Assembly: GCA_024643915.1 (NCBI GenBank)
Contig: JAHEMB010000088.1
Coordinates: 1 to 8,058, forward strand
DNA from: Rhodothermaceae bacterium
GTDB taxonomy: Bacteria > Bacteroidota > Rhodothermia > Rhodothermales > JAHEMB01
Reading direction: 5' to 3'
DNA length: 8,058 nucleotides
The notes under the pieces are model-generated. The model saw nothing but the letters and a program-made list of their open reading frames with translations, was not told where the DNA came from and ran no database searches. Position 1 is the stretch's first letter. Each line of letters begins with the position of its first letter. A program made the translations under genes and the position numbers. Below, in pieces: positions 1 to 7,521 of the stretch.

Positions 1-11
1 CATAGAGCAGC

Positions 12-764
<753 letters not shown>

Positions 765-774
765 GGGTGAGCCA

Positions 775-810
775 CCGAAACGACAGCCCTAGCTACCGGC
801 TACGTTTCGG
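775..810 (+). terminator. Terminator-like hairpin after the ABC ATPase gene
   Basis: A perfect 8-base inverted repeat, CCGAAACG (775-782) and CGTTTCGG (803-810), starts 11 bases after the stop codon. A nested TAGC (790-793)/GCTA (799-802) pair lies directly inside the right arm. The right arm is followed by pyrimidine-rich CTCCTCGTTTCTTC but not by a true T-run. Position and shape suggest an intrinsic terminator for the ABC gene; the function is inferred. Confidence 0.45.
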
Positions 811-811
811 C

Positions 812-829
812 TCCTCGTTTCTTCGATTC
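812..829 (+). repeat. Intergenic 18-base repeat, copy 1
   Basis: TCCTCGTTTCTTCGATTC here is the exact reverse complement of 1296-1313 and matches 1357-1374 at 17 of 18 positions. Copies 1 and 2 therefore lie inverted on the two sides of the zinc-ribbon gene. The motif is AT-richer than the surrounding coding sequence. It could be the edge of a small dispersed element or simply a recurring intergenic motif. Confidence 0.75.
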
Positions 830-869
830 TTCGGCTCCTGTGCCTCCCCCGCAACCGAGCCTGAGGGCC

Positions 870-883
870 GGCGTTAGAACGCC
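870..883 (+). promoter_or_regulatory. Short palindrome upstream of the zinc-ribbon gene
   Basis: GGCGTT (870-875), AG, AACGCC (878-883) is a perfect 6+2+6 palindrome that ends 33 bases before the ATG of the zinc-ribbon gene. It could be an operator or a small hairpin in the leader. In GC-rich DNA a palindrome of this size can occur by chance. Confidence 0.25.
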
Positions 884-916
884 CCGCTGTAGCTGTTCAT
901 TCGTCTGAGGAAAGCC

Positions 917-1291
917 ATGAATTGTCCGAAATGCGGTGCTGAGATGGAGACGGTGACGTTCCACGGCGTCGAGGTGGATCGCTGCACCCAGTGCAAGGGG
1001 CTGTGGTTCGACGCGATGGAGAAGGAGGAACTGAAACGCTACGAAGGCTCCGAGGAGATCGACGTGGGCGACGCGAAGCTGGGCCGGCAATATAACACGG
1101 TGGACCGGATCGACTGCCCGCAGTGCCACACGCAGATGATCCGCATGGTGGACCTCGGCCAACCGCACATCTGGTTCGAGAGCTGCACCGTCTGCTACGG
1201 CGCCTTCTTCGACGCCGGCGAGTTCCGCGACTACAAGCAGGAGAGCTTCAGCGACGTCCTCAAACGCTTCATCACGCCGGAACGACGGTAG
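917..1291 (+). CDS. Small protein with two TFIIB-type zinc ribbons
   Basis: A soluble 124-aa protein made of two copies of the TFIIB-type zinc ribbon (zf-TFIIB family). The first has CPKC (C3, C6) and CTQC (C23, C26), followed by KGLWFDAMEKEEL. The second has CPQC (C67, C70) and CTVC (C90, C93), followed by YGAFFDAGEF. Each set of four cysteines should bind one zinc ion, and the G-x-(W/F)-F-D-A-x-E tail after each second pair is characteristic of the family. The exact role is unknown; zinc ribbons usually bind nucleic acid or a protein partner. The start is well supported: GAGG at 907-910 lies 6 bases before the ATG, the only clear Shine-Dalgarno in the window. The gene stands alone between inverted copies of an 18-base repeat, 98 bases before the nuclease-like gene on the same strand, with a long hairpin in between. 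A working link with that nuclease is possible but not shown. Confidence 0.9.
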   Translation: MNCPKCGAEMETVTFHGVEVDRCTQCKGLWFDAMEKEELKRYEGSEEIDVGDAKLGRQYNTVDRIDCPQCHTQMIRMVDLGQPHIWFESCTVCYGAFFDAGEFRDYKQESFSDVLKRFITPERR

Positions 1292-1295
1292 GTAG

Positions 1296-1374
1296 GAATC
1301 GAAGAAACGAGGAATCGAAGAATCGAAGAGGACGTTTTCTCCGAGTCCTCATTGAGTCCTCGTTTCTTCGACTC
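1296..1374 (+). repeat. Long imperfect inverted repeat (nested hairpin), copies 2 and 3 of the intergenic repeat
   Basis: The 21-base arms at 1296-1316 and 1354-1374 pair at 19 of 21 positions. Inside them a second stem, GAGGAC (1328-1333) with GTCCTC (1345-1350), encloses an 11-base loop. The left side also carries GAATCGAAG three times (1296-1304, 1312-1320, 1320-1328). Bases 1296-1313 are the exact reverse complement of the copy at 812-829. The structure starts 5 bases after the zinc-ribbon stop codon and ends 15 bases before the ATG at 1390, filling nearly the whole gap. It could stop or attenuate transcription between the genes, shield mRNA ends, or be a small REP/MITE-like element. There is no T-run, so a simple terminator is not certain. 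Confidence 0.75.
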
Positions 1375-1389
1375 TTTGATTCATTGAAA

Positions 1390-3048
1390 ATGGTTCTTTT
1401 CGCGATAGAGACTGGCGCGGTATGGCTGGTGTGGAGCCGGGGGCGGGCGAAACCGCCGGTGGTGGCGCCCGGCGCGGCGGCGCGGCGCTTTGGCCTCCGG
1501 GTGGAAGGGGGGAGGGGGGTAACACCGGATGTGCAGTTCGGGCCGGCGGGCGATGCGCACCTCTTCGAGCAGACGAGCTACACGTTTTTCGTGCAGAGTA
1601 AGACGGGGGCGCCCCTGACGGTGCGGCACCGCGACCCTGTCCTCACGCAGGCCCTCCATGCTGCCGACGGCGGGCGCGTGGTCCACGGCCCGGTGAATTT
1701 CGGCGCGCAGGTGGGGCACAGCCGGTTCAGCGTCGTGATAGCGGGGCGGCCCCATTTCGATTTTGAAGTCGAGATTTTTCCCTCCAAGCTCGATTACCGC
1801 GACGATTACGCAGCGCTGCGCGCGGACGTGCAGGATATCGCTGCTGACCTCGTCTACGAATACCTGCGCGCTACGTATTTCCCCGGCACGCCGCGCCCGG
1901 CGGCCCAGCCGCCCACCCTTGCCTGGGCCACCCTCCTCCGGCACTGGCTGGGCGACCTAGAGCGGGCGCTCGGCTACGTCACGCAGCATCCCCTCTGGGG
2001 CACCGACCGCACGGTGCAGGCCACCCGCGCTCACCGCATCCGCCGCCCCGACGCCGCGTTGCGGCGGGCCGTCCGGCAGGGCGCGACTCTCGTCCACGAG
2101 CGGCTGCCTGCCCACCGCCCTCGCTACACGCTCGACACGCCTGCCCACCGCTGGCTGGCGGCGCAGCTCACGCATCTTCGCCGTCTGTTGGCCTCGGTGC
2201 AGGCCGAGGAGGCGGCGTTGCGGCCCGGCGTGCGGCGGGCCACCGTGCTCGAAGAATTGGGCGCGATGCAGCGCCGGCTGGACCGCCTCGCACGGCTGGA
2301 GCCGATGCGGGAGGCTGCCCCCGGCACGCCCCCGGCGCCCTCGCTGCAACTGATGACGGCGCCGGGCTATCGCGAGGCGTACCGGGCCTGCCTGCTGCTG
2401 CGGCAGGGGCTAAGCCTCGAAGGCGAGGCGCTCCGCCTCCCCCTGAAGGATCTGCACCTCCTCTACGAATACTGGTGTTTCCTCACCCTCGTGCGCCTCG
2501 CCGCCGAGGCCGCCGGGCAGCCGCTGGCGGTGGATCAGCTCGTGAAGGTAGAGCGGCACGGCTTGCGGCTGCGCCTGCGCAAGGGCCGGGCGCAGACAGT
2601 GACGTTCGGCCTGGGGGGCGGGCGGCGGCTCAGCCTCACCTACAACCCCCGCTTCAGCGGGCGTGGCTTCCTCGTTCCCCAGCAGCCCGACATCGTGCTG
2701 ACCCTTCACGAGACGCGCCACCTGCGCGCCCGCTACGTGCTTGACGCTAAGTACCGGCTCGACGCCTCTCCCACGTACCTTCGCCGCTACGGCACCCCAG
2801 GGCCCCCGCTCGACGCCCTCAACACACTCCACCGCTACCGCGACGCGCTCAACAAAGGGCAGCGGGGCAGCACGCCCGCCGTGGTAGTGCAGGCCGTGGC
2901 GCTTTTTCCCTATCGCGAGGAGAAAGCGGGATCGTTTGCCCAGCATCGCCACGCGCGCGCCCTCCGCGAGGTCGGCGTGGGCGCGCTGCCCCTCCTGCCG
3001 GGGGCGACGGGCTACGTGGAGGCGTGGCTGCGCGAGGTGATTCAGTGA
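1390..3048 (+). CDS. DUF2357 / PD-(D/E)XK nuclease-like protein (COG1700, DUF524 type), predicted defence component
   Basis: A 552-aa protein recognised as the COG1700/DUF524 type: an N-terminal DUF2357-like beta-rich region, a helical middle and a C-terminal PD-(D/E)XK nuclease fold. The N-terminal part contains the typical KLDY (133-136) followed by RDDY. A long helical, coiled-coil-prone stretch covers about 255-310. The nuclease part has LYEYW (358-362, E360), PD (433-434), DAK (452-454) and HRYRD (481-485). E360, D434, D452 and K454 fit a metal-dependent DNA-cleavage centre, so it looks intact. Related proteins are predicted antiviral components, often encoded beside an McrB-like GTPase/ATPase; none is present here. 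The open frame runs back to 1123, but that part overlaps the zinc-ribbon gene, so I chose the ATG at 1390, just after the hairpin repeat. It has no clear ribosome binding site. The 3' end overlaps the opposing phosphodiesterase gene by 7 bases. Family assignment is fairly sure; target and biological role are inferred. Confidence 0.82.
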   Translation: MVLFAIETGAVWLVWSRGRAKPPVVAPGAAARRFGLRVEGGRGVTPDVQFGPAGDAHLFEQTSYTFFVQSKTGAPLTVRHRDPVLTQALHAADGGRVVHGPVNFGAQVGHSRFSVVIAGRPHFDFEVEIFPSKLDYRDDYAALRADVQDIAADLVYEYLRATYFPGTPRPAAQPPTLAWATLLRHWLGDLERALGYVTQHPLWGTDRTVQATRAHRIRRPDAALRRAVRQGATLVHERLPAHRPRYTLDTPAHRWLAAQLTHLRRLLASVQAEEAALRPGVRRATVLEELGAMQRRLDRLARLEPMREAAPGTPPAPSLQLMTAPGYREAYRACLLLRQGLSLEGEALRLPLKDLHLLYEYWCFLTLVRLAAEAAGQPLAVDQLVKVERHGLRLRLRKGRAQTVTFGLGGGRRLSLTYNPRFSGRGFLVPQQPDIVLTLHETRHLRARYVLDAKYRLDASPTYLRRYGTPGPPLDALNTLHRYRDALNKGQRGSTPAVVVQAVALFPYREEKAGSFAQHRHARALREVGVGALPLLPGATGYVEAWLREVIQ

Positions 3049-3977
3049 GCCGCTACTGCCTCGGCTGCGCGGGCGGCGAGGGGCACCACGTCTGTGGCAA
3101 TCACGTCGAGGCCCTGTGCAAAAAGCGCCTCGAAAACAGCCGGTCCCTCTTCTGTGGCGCGGACGTCGAGGGCGCCGAAGGTGCCAAGCATCGCGCGGAT
3201 GTCCCGCGTGTGGAGGGCGGCGATCACCTCCGGCTTCACCTCGCCGACGCCGGTGAAAGCGATAAGGCGTGAAGGATCGATGTCGCTCTCGAAGATTTGC
3301 CGAACCTCCTCCATCGTCTCCGCCCCCGCCGAGATGATTAGGTCGGGCGCGAGGCGATGGACGTGCAGCAGGTCCTCGAATGTGTAGACGATGTAGACGA
3401 TTTGCCCTTCGACCCCGGCCCGCCCGACGGCCTCGACCACCTGCTCGGGCGGCACCTCGGGCTTGACGTCGAGCGTGAGGACGGCGCGGCGGGCGGCCCA
3501 GGACAGGGTCTCGACGAGGGTGGGGATGCGGAAGGCGGTGACGGCGCCCGTCTCGTCCACCAGATGCAGCGCTTGTAGTTCCGCCAGCGTGTGCGTGTCC
3601 ACGCGGCCCCTGCCGGTGGTGGTGCGGTCCAGCGTCTCGTCGTGCATCAGCACGAGGACGCTGTCGCGGGTCAGCCGCACGTCGACTTCGAGGAGGACGG
3701 GCGCGTAGCCCAGCGCGTTTTCAAACGTTGCGAGGGCGTTCTCGGGGTAGCCCGGCATCGGCCCGCCCCGGTGCGCGCTGACGAGCGGCCCTGCTTCGGA
3801 GCCGTGCCGCAGGTAGGCCGAGAGCGCGTCGGCATCGTCGAAGTGGCGGTAGTGCTCCGCCGTCTGGGCGGGGGCGACAGTTGCCTCTCGGGGCGCGGCG
3901 CGGCACCCGCCCAGCAGCACCACCGCGATCAATAAGAGGGCGCGGCGGGCGCTGGCGAGAAATATCTTCAAGGGCAT
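3042..3977 (-). CDS. Glycerophosphodiester phosphodiesterase, lipoprotein
   Basis: An exported 311-aa GDPD-family enzyme, which would hydrolyse glycerophosphodiesters to glycerol-3-phosphate and an alcohol. The N-terminus has positively charged residues, a hydrophobic run and the lipobox LGGC with C25 as the lipidated cysteine, so the mature protein is probably anchored in the envelope. The TIM-barrel family motifs are present: HRG (H69, R70), PENALATFENA (78-88), E97-x-D99 for metal binding, and MHD with H112, followed by DRTTTGRG. D170-x-K172 (LDVKPE) sits where the family usually has ELK, and the ending DVIATDVVP fits the last strand of the barrel. The ATG at 3977 is 1 base after the stop codon of the metallo-beta-lactamase-fold gene, so the two are probably co-transcribed and translationally coupled. 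The stop overlaps the nuclease gene tail to tail. Family is certain; the actual substrate is unknown and could be a related phosphodiester. Confidence 0.93.
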   Translation of the reverse strand: MPLKIFLASARRALLLIAVVLLGGCRAAPREATVAPAQTAEHYRHFDDADALSAYLRHGSEAGPLVSAHRGGPMPGYPENALATFENALGYAPVLLEVDVRLTRDSVLVLMHDETLDRTTTGRGRVDTHTLAELQALHLVDETGAVTAFRIPTLVETLSWAARRAVLTLDVKPEVPPEQVVEAVGRAGVEGQIVYIVYTFEDLLHVHRLAPDLIISAGAETMEEVRQIFESDIDPSRLIAFTGVGEVKPEVIAALHTRDIRAMLGTFGALDVRATEEGPAVFEALFAQGLDVIATDVVPLAARAAEAVAAH

Positions 3978-3978
3978 C

Positions 3979-5049
3979 CTATTCTTCAGAAGGGATTGAC
4001 AAAGCTTGGTGCGTCCGCGGCATCACCGGCTCGAGATACCACGTCTCGAAGCGATAGTTGAGGAGGGGATCGCCGTGCGTGAAGCCCTCTTGCATGGCAG
4101 CAAAGTCGATCCGGCGGCGCGTGGCGTCCTTATCCAGCCCCTGCATCACCGCATCCTCGACTTCGGCCAGCGTGAACTCGGCCAGGCCGATCACCTGGCG
4201 CAGGTAGTCTTTGCCGTGCAGCACGTCGCCGTGGCCGGGGATGAGGGTGGCGAAGTCCAGGGCATCGAGGCGCTGGAGGGTCTCCAGCCAGCCAGCCGAG
4301 TCCCTCGTGAAGCCGTACGGAACGGGGTGCGTCACCACGTCGCCCGCGATGACCACCCGCTCGGCTGGGAGGTAGACGATGGCCGCCGATCCCGACTTGC
4401 CCGGCCCCAGGTTCAGGATCTCGATATCCCTGCCGCCGCGTGCCAGCACGAGTTTGGTCTCAAACGTGAGCGTGGGCGGCACCACGCTGAGGTTCTCGTG
4501 TTCGCGGGCAATGACGTCCACGTCCGCATCGTAATAGCGGCGCAGGTCGGCCAGGATCGCCGCGTCGCCGGGCATGCCCCGCGCGGCCACGCGCGCCTTT
4601 TCCTCCTCCCCCCCGGCGCGGCGCTGGGCGAGGTTCGCGGCGAAGCTCTCCACCCGGCCCTGCACCCGGCCGTTCGTGAGATAATCGCGGGTGCCCTGCC
4701 GGGCGATGACCTCGGCGTCGGGGAAAGCGTCGCGCAGCACCTGGGTGCCGAGGACGTGGTCGTCGTGGCCGTGCGTTAGGATGACGGCGCTGATGGGGTT
4801 GGCCGTGTGGGTGCGGACGAAATCGACGATCTGCCGCGCCGAAGACGGCGAGGCCCCGGCATCGACCACCACCACGTCGTCCTTGTTGACGATGATGGTG
4901 ATATTGCCGTGCACGGGCCGGCGCGTCGCCTCGGGGCGATAGGCCACGTAGACGCTGTCCACGACTTCGGCAAAGGCGAGGTCGTACGGTCCAGTATCCG
5001 GCGGGTCCTGTACGAGAATCAGCGACAGAAGAAGGACGAGGAGCGTCAT
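3979..5049 (-). CDS. Exported metallo-beta-lactamase-fold hydrolase with altered zinc site
   Basis: A 356-aa metallo-beta-lactamase-fold protein. It begins with a short hydrophobic segment (MTLLVLLLSLILVQ) that looks like a signal peptide or membrane anchor, although its n-region lacks positive charge. The first zinc motif HGHDDH is intact (H93, H95, D97, H98), as are AGD with D237 and the late PGH with H273. The family's middle histidine, normally in a GPGHT-like loop, is replaced by K218 in GPGKSGSA, so one zinc site is probably lost or rearranged. The layout resembles SoxH-like exported hydrolases; the substrate is unknown. The frame can be extended to a TTG at 5097, but I prefer the ATG at 5049, because it puts the hydrophobic segment at the N-terminus and leaves the 19-base dyad at 5088-5106 outside the gene. 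Neither start has a clear ribosome binding site. The stop is 1 base before the phosphodiesterase start, and marC lies upstream on the same strand. Confidence 0.88.
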   Translation of the reverse strand: MTLLVLLLSLILVQDPPDTGPYDLAFAEVVDSVYVAYRPEATRRPVHGNITIIVNKDDVVVVDAGASPSSARQIVDFVRTHTANPISAVILTHGHDDHVLGTQVLRDAFPDAEVIARQGTRDYLTNGRVQGRVESFAANLAQRRAGGEEEKARVAARGMPGDAAILADLRRYYDADVDVIAREHENLSVVPPTLTFETKLVLARGGRDIEILNLGPGKSGSAAIVYLPAERVVIAGDVVTHPVPYGFTRDSAGWLETLQRLDALDFATLIPGHGDVLHGKDYLRQVIGLAEFTLAEVEDAVMQGLDKDATRRRIDFAAMQEGFTHGDPLLNYRFETWYLEPVMPRTHQALSIPSEE

Positions 5050-5087
5050 TGGCGGAAGGAGGGTGGTGGGGACTGCAAAATACGCCG

Positions 5088-5106
5088 TGTGACGCAATGC
5101 GTTACA
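5088..5106. promoter_or_regulatory. Operator-like 19-base dyad between marC and the metallo-beta-lactamase gene
   Basis: TGTGACGCAATGCGTTACA has 9-base arms around a single central base, with 8 of 9 positions symmetrical. It lies in the gap between the marC stop codon and the preferred ATG of the next gene. A dyad of this size is typical of sites for dimeric helix-turn-helix repressors, so it may control an internal promoter for the two downstream genes. No regulator gene is seen nearby; the function is inferred. Confidence 0.35.
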
Positions 5107-5122
5107 GGGAAGGCGGCTCCCG

Positions 5123-5722
5123 TCAGCCGAACACCGCGTGGAAGCCGTTCACCAGCATCTGCACGGCAATCATAATGAGCAGCATCCCCATCAGCCGTTC
5201 GAGGGCCGAGAGGCCGCGCGCTTTGAGCAGGCGGTACAGGAGGGGCGCTGACGAGAGCACCGCTGCCGCTGCCGCCCACGCCATCAGGAGGGCGAAGAAC
5301 CACTTCCCCATCGCGCCCGGCTCGCTCCGGACCATCAGGATGAGCGTGGCGAGCGCCGACGGGCCCGCCACGAGCGGGATAGCAAGCGGGACGATGAACG
5401 GCTCCTCGTCTCCCTGATCTCCCATGACGCCTTCTTTCGTCGGGAAAATCATCCGCAGGCCGATAATCATAAGGACGATGCCGCCGGCAATCGTCACCGA
5501 CTCCTGTTCGAGTTCGAGGAGGTTGAGGAGGCCCTGCCCGAAGAAGAGGAACGCCAGCAGGATCGCCAGGGCGATAAGCAGTTCGCGGGCGATGATGAAC
5601 CGGCGGCGCCTGGGCTCGACGTCTTTGAGGAGCGAGAGAAAGAGCGGCGCATTCCCGAGCGGGTCCATCACGAAGAAGAGGACGATGGCAGCGGAGAAGG
5701 CGGACGTGCCGGGCTCGAACAC
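5123..5722 (-). CDS. MarC-family integral membrane protein
   Basis: A 199-aa inner-membrane protein of the MarC/YhgN family (COG2095), with about six hydrophobic segments. Family hallmarks are the early VMDPLGNAPLFL (residues 18-29), the central PLAIPLVAGPSALATL and the late ERLMGMLLIMIAVQMLVNG near the C-terminus. Length is typical. MarC proteins were named for a supposed part in multiple antibiotic resistance, which later work did not support, so the function and any transported substrate are unknown. The start is a GTG at 5722 with no Shine-Dalgarno, chosen because it gives the usual family N-terminus just before the DPLGN motif. It is the first of three - strand genes; the next begins 73 bases downstream (25 if the TTG start is used). 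It is divergent from the hydrolase gene, with 183 bases between them. Confidence 0.92.
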   Translation of the reverse strand: MFEPGTSAFSAAIVLFFVMDPLGNAPLFLSLLKDVEPRRRRFIIARELLIALAILLAFLFFGQGLLNLLELEQESVTIAGGIVLMIIGLRMIFPTKEGVMGDQGDEEPFIVPLAIPLVAGPSALATLILMVRSEPGAMGKWFFALLMAWAAAAAVLSSAPLLYRLLKARGLSALERLMGMLLIMIAVQMLVNGFHAVFG

Positions 5723-5905
5723 GGCGAGGGTGGGTTATGCGATCAAGTCGTGAAACGCGAGCGCTGGTACCCTCGCGCTGCCGCCAAGGTTCGGGCGCGA
5801 CGGGCAAGGCGGGGGCGTGCAGCTTTTCGCGGGCTTTCCGCGTAGGCTTTTGCGCGCCCGGCGTGGCGCCACCCTCCGAACTCCCTCACCTGCCCCTCTG
5901 TGCTC

Positions 5906-7387
5906 ATGCCTAGAATCCTTACTACGCTTGTTCTCGCCACGCTTGTTGCTTCGATACTCTGTGTTCCTGTAGCGCCCGCCCAGGAAGCCGCGTCGTACCA
6001 GACGGTTGAGTTCCATAGCCTCGATGGGTTGCCGGTGACGGCGGATCTGTACGAGACGGCAGATCGCCGCGACCCCCTCATCCTGCTGTTCCACCAGTCG
6101 GGGTCGAGCCGGGGCGAGTACCGAGAAATCGCGCCTGAGCTGGTGCGGCTGGGCTTCAACGCCCTCGCCGTGGACCTGCGCTGGGGGCAGGCCGACCGCC
6201 GGCACCGGGTCGCCAACGAGACGGCCCTGGCCCACGGGACAGTCGCCATCATGGCCGAGGCCGAAGCCGGGCAGCGTGAGCGCGTCTGGCCCACCATCTT
6301 CGCCGCCTACCACGACATGCTGGCCGCCCTCGACTGGGCCGAGGTCGAGGGGTTTTCCGGGCGGCGGCTCGTGCTCGGGTCCTCCGTTACCGCCATCCTT
6401 GTCCTGAAGCTTGCCCAGGATCGCCCCATCGATGCCGTGCTGTCCTACTCGCCCGGCGAATACCACGACCACGATTCGACGCTCGTGCGCACGTGGAGCC
6501 GGTCCCTCGATGTGCCCACGTACGTCGCGGCGGCGCCGGGGGAGGAGGCGCTCTCCCGCCCCATCTACGACGCCATCCAGACGCCCCACAAGAGTTTCTA
6601 CCTCGCTGCAGCGGGTCGGCACGGCGCGTCCATCCTGATGGAGGACGAGGCAAACTGGACGAGCCTGCGCGCCTTCCTGCAAGCGTTCCGGCGGCCCCAG
6701 GAGGTGATCTTCTCGACGGAAGACGGGGTCACGATCTACGGCGACCTCTATGCACCGTCAGAGACGAAAGAGGGGCCTGTCCTGTTGCTGTTTCACCAGG
6801 GCGGCAGCGACGCGCGCGGCGAGTACGAGCCTCTCGTGGGCCGGCTGCTGGCGCGGGGGCTGACGGTGCTGGCCATCGACCAGCGGCTGGGCGGCAACCG
6901 GCTGGGGGGCGTCAACCGGACGGTGGAAGCGCTGGGGTCGCCGGCCGCTTCGTACTGCGATGCCTACCCCGACCTGGAAGCGGCGCTGGCTCATATGCGC
7001 GGCGAAGGGTACCGAGGGCCGACCCTCGTGTGGGGCAGCAGCTACAGCGCCACGCTCGCCCTCCGCCTCGCGTCCGAGCACCCGGAGGCCGTGCGGGGGG
7101 TGCTGGCATTTTCGCCGGCCAGCGGCGAGCCCATGGCAGGCTGCCAGCCCGAGCCCTTCGTCACCGGCCTCACCACCCCGGCGCTCGTGCTGCGCCCGGC
7201 CCTGGAGATGCAGTATGGGCATGTGGCTGAGCAACTGGACCATTTCCGCACGCAGGGGCTCCAGACCTACGTCGCGCCCAACGGCGTCCACGGCTCGTCG
7301 ATGCTCAACGCGCGCCGCGTCCACGGAGACGTTGAGCCTACCTGGCAAGTGGTCGAGGCTTTTATTGATGAAAGCCTGGGCCGCTGA
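5906..7387 (+). CDS. Exported protein with two tandem alpha/beta-hydrolase domains
   Basis: A 493-aa secreted or periplasmic protein. A signal peptide covers about residues 1-25, with probable cleavage after APA. Two similar alpha/beta-hydrolase units of the dienelactone hydrolase/esterase type follow. Unit 1 (about 31-260): FHQSGSSRGEY (62-72) forms the oxyanion region, GSSVT carries the likely nucleophile S160, and RHGAS carries H239. Unit 2 (about 265-490): FHQGGSDARGEY (296-307), GSSYS with S379, and VHGSS with H462. E214 and E434 occupy matching places for the acid but are uncertain. In both units the last glycine of the usual G-x-S-x-G elbow is replaced, by T or S. Both catalytic sets look intact, so this is a duplicated enzyme, not an enzyme plus a dead copy. 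The substrate is unknown, probably an ester or small peptide-like compound. I chose the ATG at 5906 over the GTG two codons earlier; neither has a Shine-Dalgarno. Confidence 0.85.
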   Translation: MPRILTTLVLATLVASILCVPVAPAQEAASYQTVEFHSLDGLPVTADLYETADRRDPLILLFHQSGSSRGEYREIAPELVRLGFNALAVDLRWGQADRRHRVANETALAHGTVAIMAEAEAGQRERVWPTIFAAYHDMLAALDWAEVEGFSGRRLVLGSSVTAILVLKLAQDRPIDAVLSYSPGEYHDHDSTLVRTWSRSLDVPTYVAAAPGEEALSRPIYDAIQTPHKSFYLAAAGRHGASILMEDEANWTSLRAFLQAFRRPQEVIFSTEDGVTIYGDLYAPSETKEGPVLLLFHQGGSDARGEYEPLVGRLLARGLTVLAIDQRLGGNRLGGVNRTVEALGSPAASYCDAYPDLEAALAHMRGEGYRGPTLVWGSSYSATLALRLASEHPEAVRGVLAFSPASGEPMAGCQPEPFVTGLTTPALVLRPALEMQYGHVAEQLDHFRTQGLQTYVAPNGVHGSSMLNARRVHGDVEPTWQVVEAFIDESLGR

Positions 7388-7521
7388 ACAGGAGCCAGGA
7401 GTGGCGGAAAAAGCGCCTATTGACTCGGCAAGGCTTGCTAATCCGCCCGGTCTTCGATACCATGAGATGGTGCTGAAGGAAGGGATCATGTGAGGCGGAA
7501 GACCATCGCCCGGTACGCGGC

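Noticed and set aside
1123..1389. Extension of the nuclease reading frame upstream to 1123, giving 641 aa.
   Set aside because: It overlaps the zinc-ribbon gene in another frame and runs through the hairpin repeat. The extra residues are arginine-rich, low-complexity out-of-frame translation.
4377..4400. GPGKSGS in the metallo-beta-lactamase-fold protein, similar to a Walker A P-loop.
   Set aside because: It sits in the loop that normally carries the zinc histidine, and there is no Walker B or other NTPase motif in the protein.
4006..4779. Long + strand open frame opposite the metallo-beta-lactamase-fold gene.
   Set aside because: It is the shadow of a gene with a clear zinc motif and signal peptide, and its own translation shows no domain.
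5843..5852. TAGGCTTTTG as a Bacteroidota-type -7 promoter element for the hydrolase gene.
   Set aside because: The spacing between TA and TTTG does not fit the usual TAnnTTTG, and no matching -33 element was found.
5735..6682. Long antisense open frame on the - strand across the hydrolase gene.
   Set aside because: It has no recognisable domain, its composition is typical of the reverse of GC-rich coding DNA, and the + strand gene carries clear enzyme motifs.
7420..7425. TTGACT as a -35 box before the last gene.
   Set aside because: Only GC-rich sequence lies 17 bases downstream, with no -10-like element.
7459..7471. ACCATGAGATGGT hairpin in the gap after the double-hydrolase gene, as a terminator.
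   Set aside because: The stem is only 5 bases with a 3-base loop and no T-run follows.
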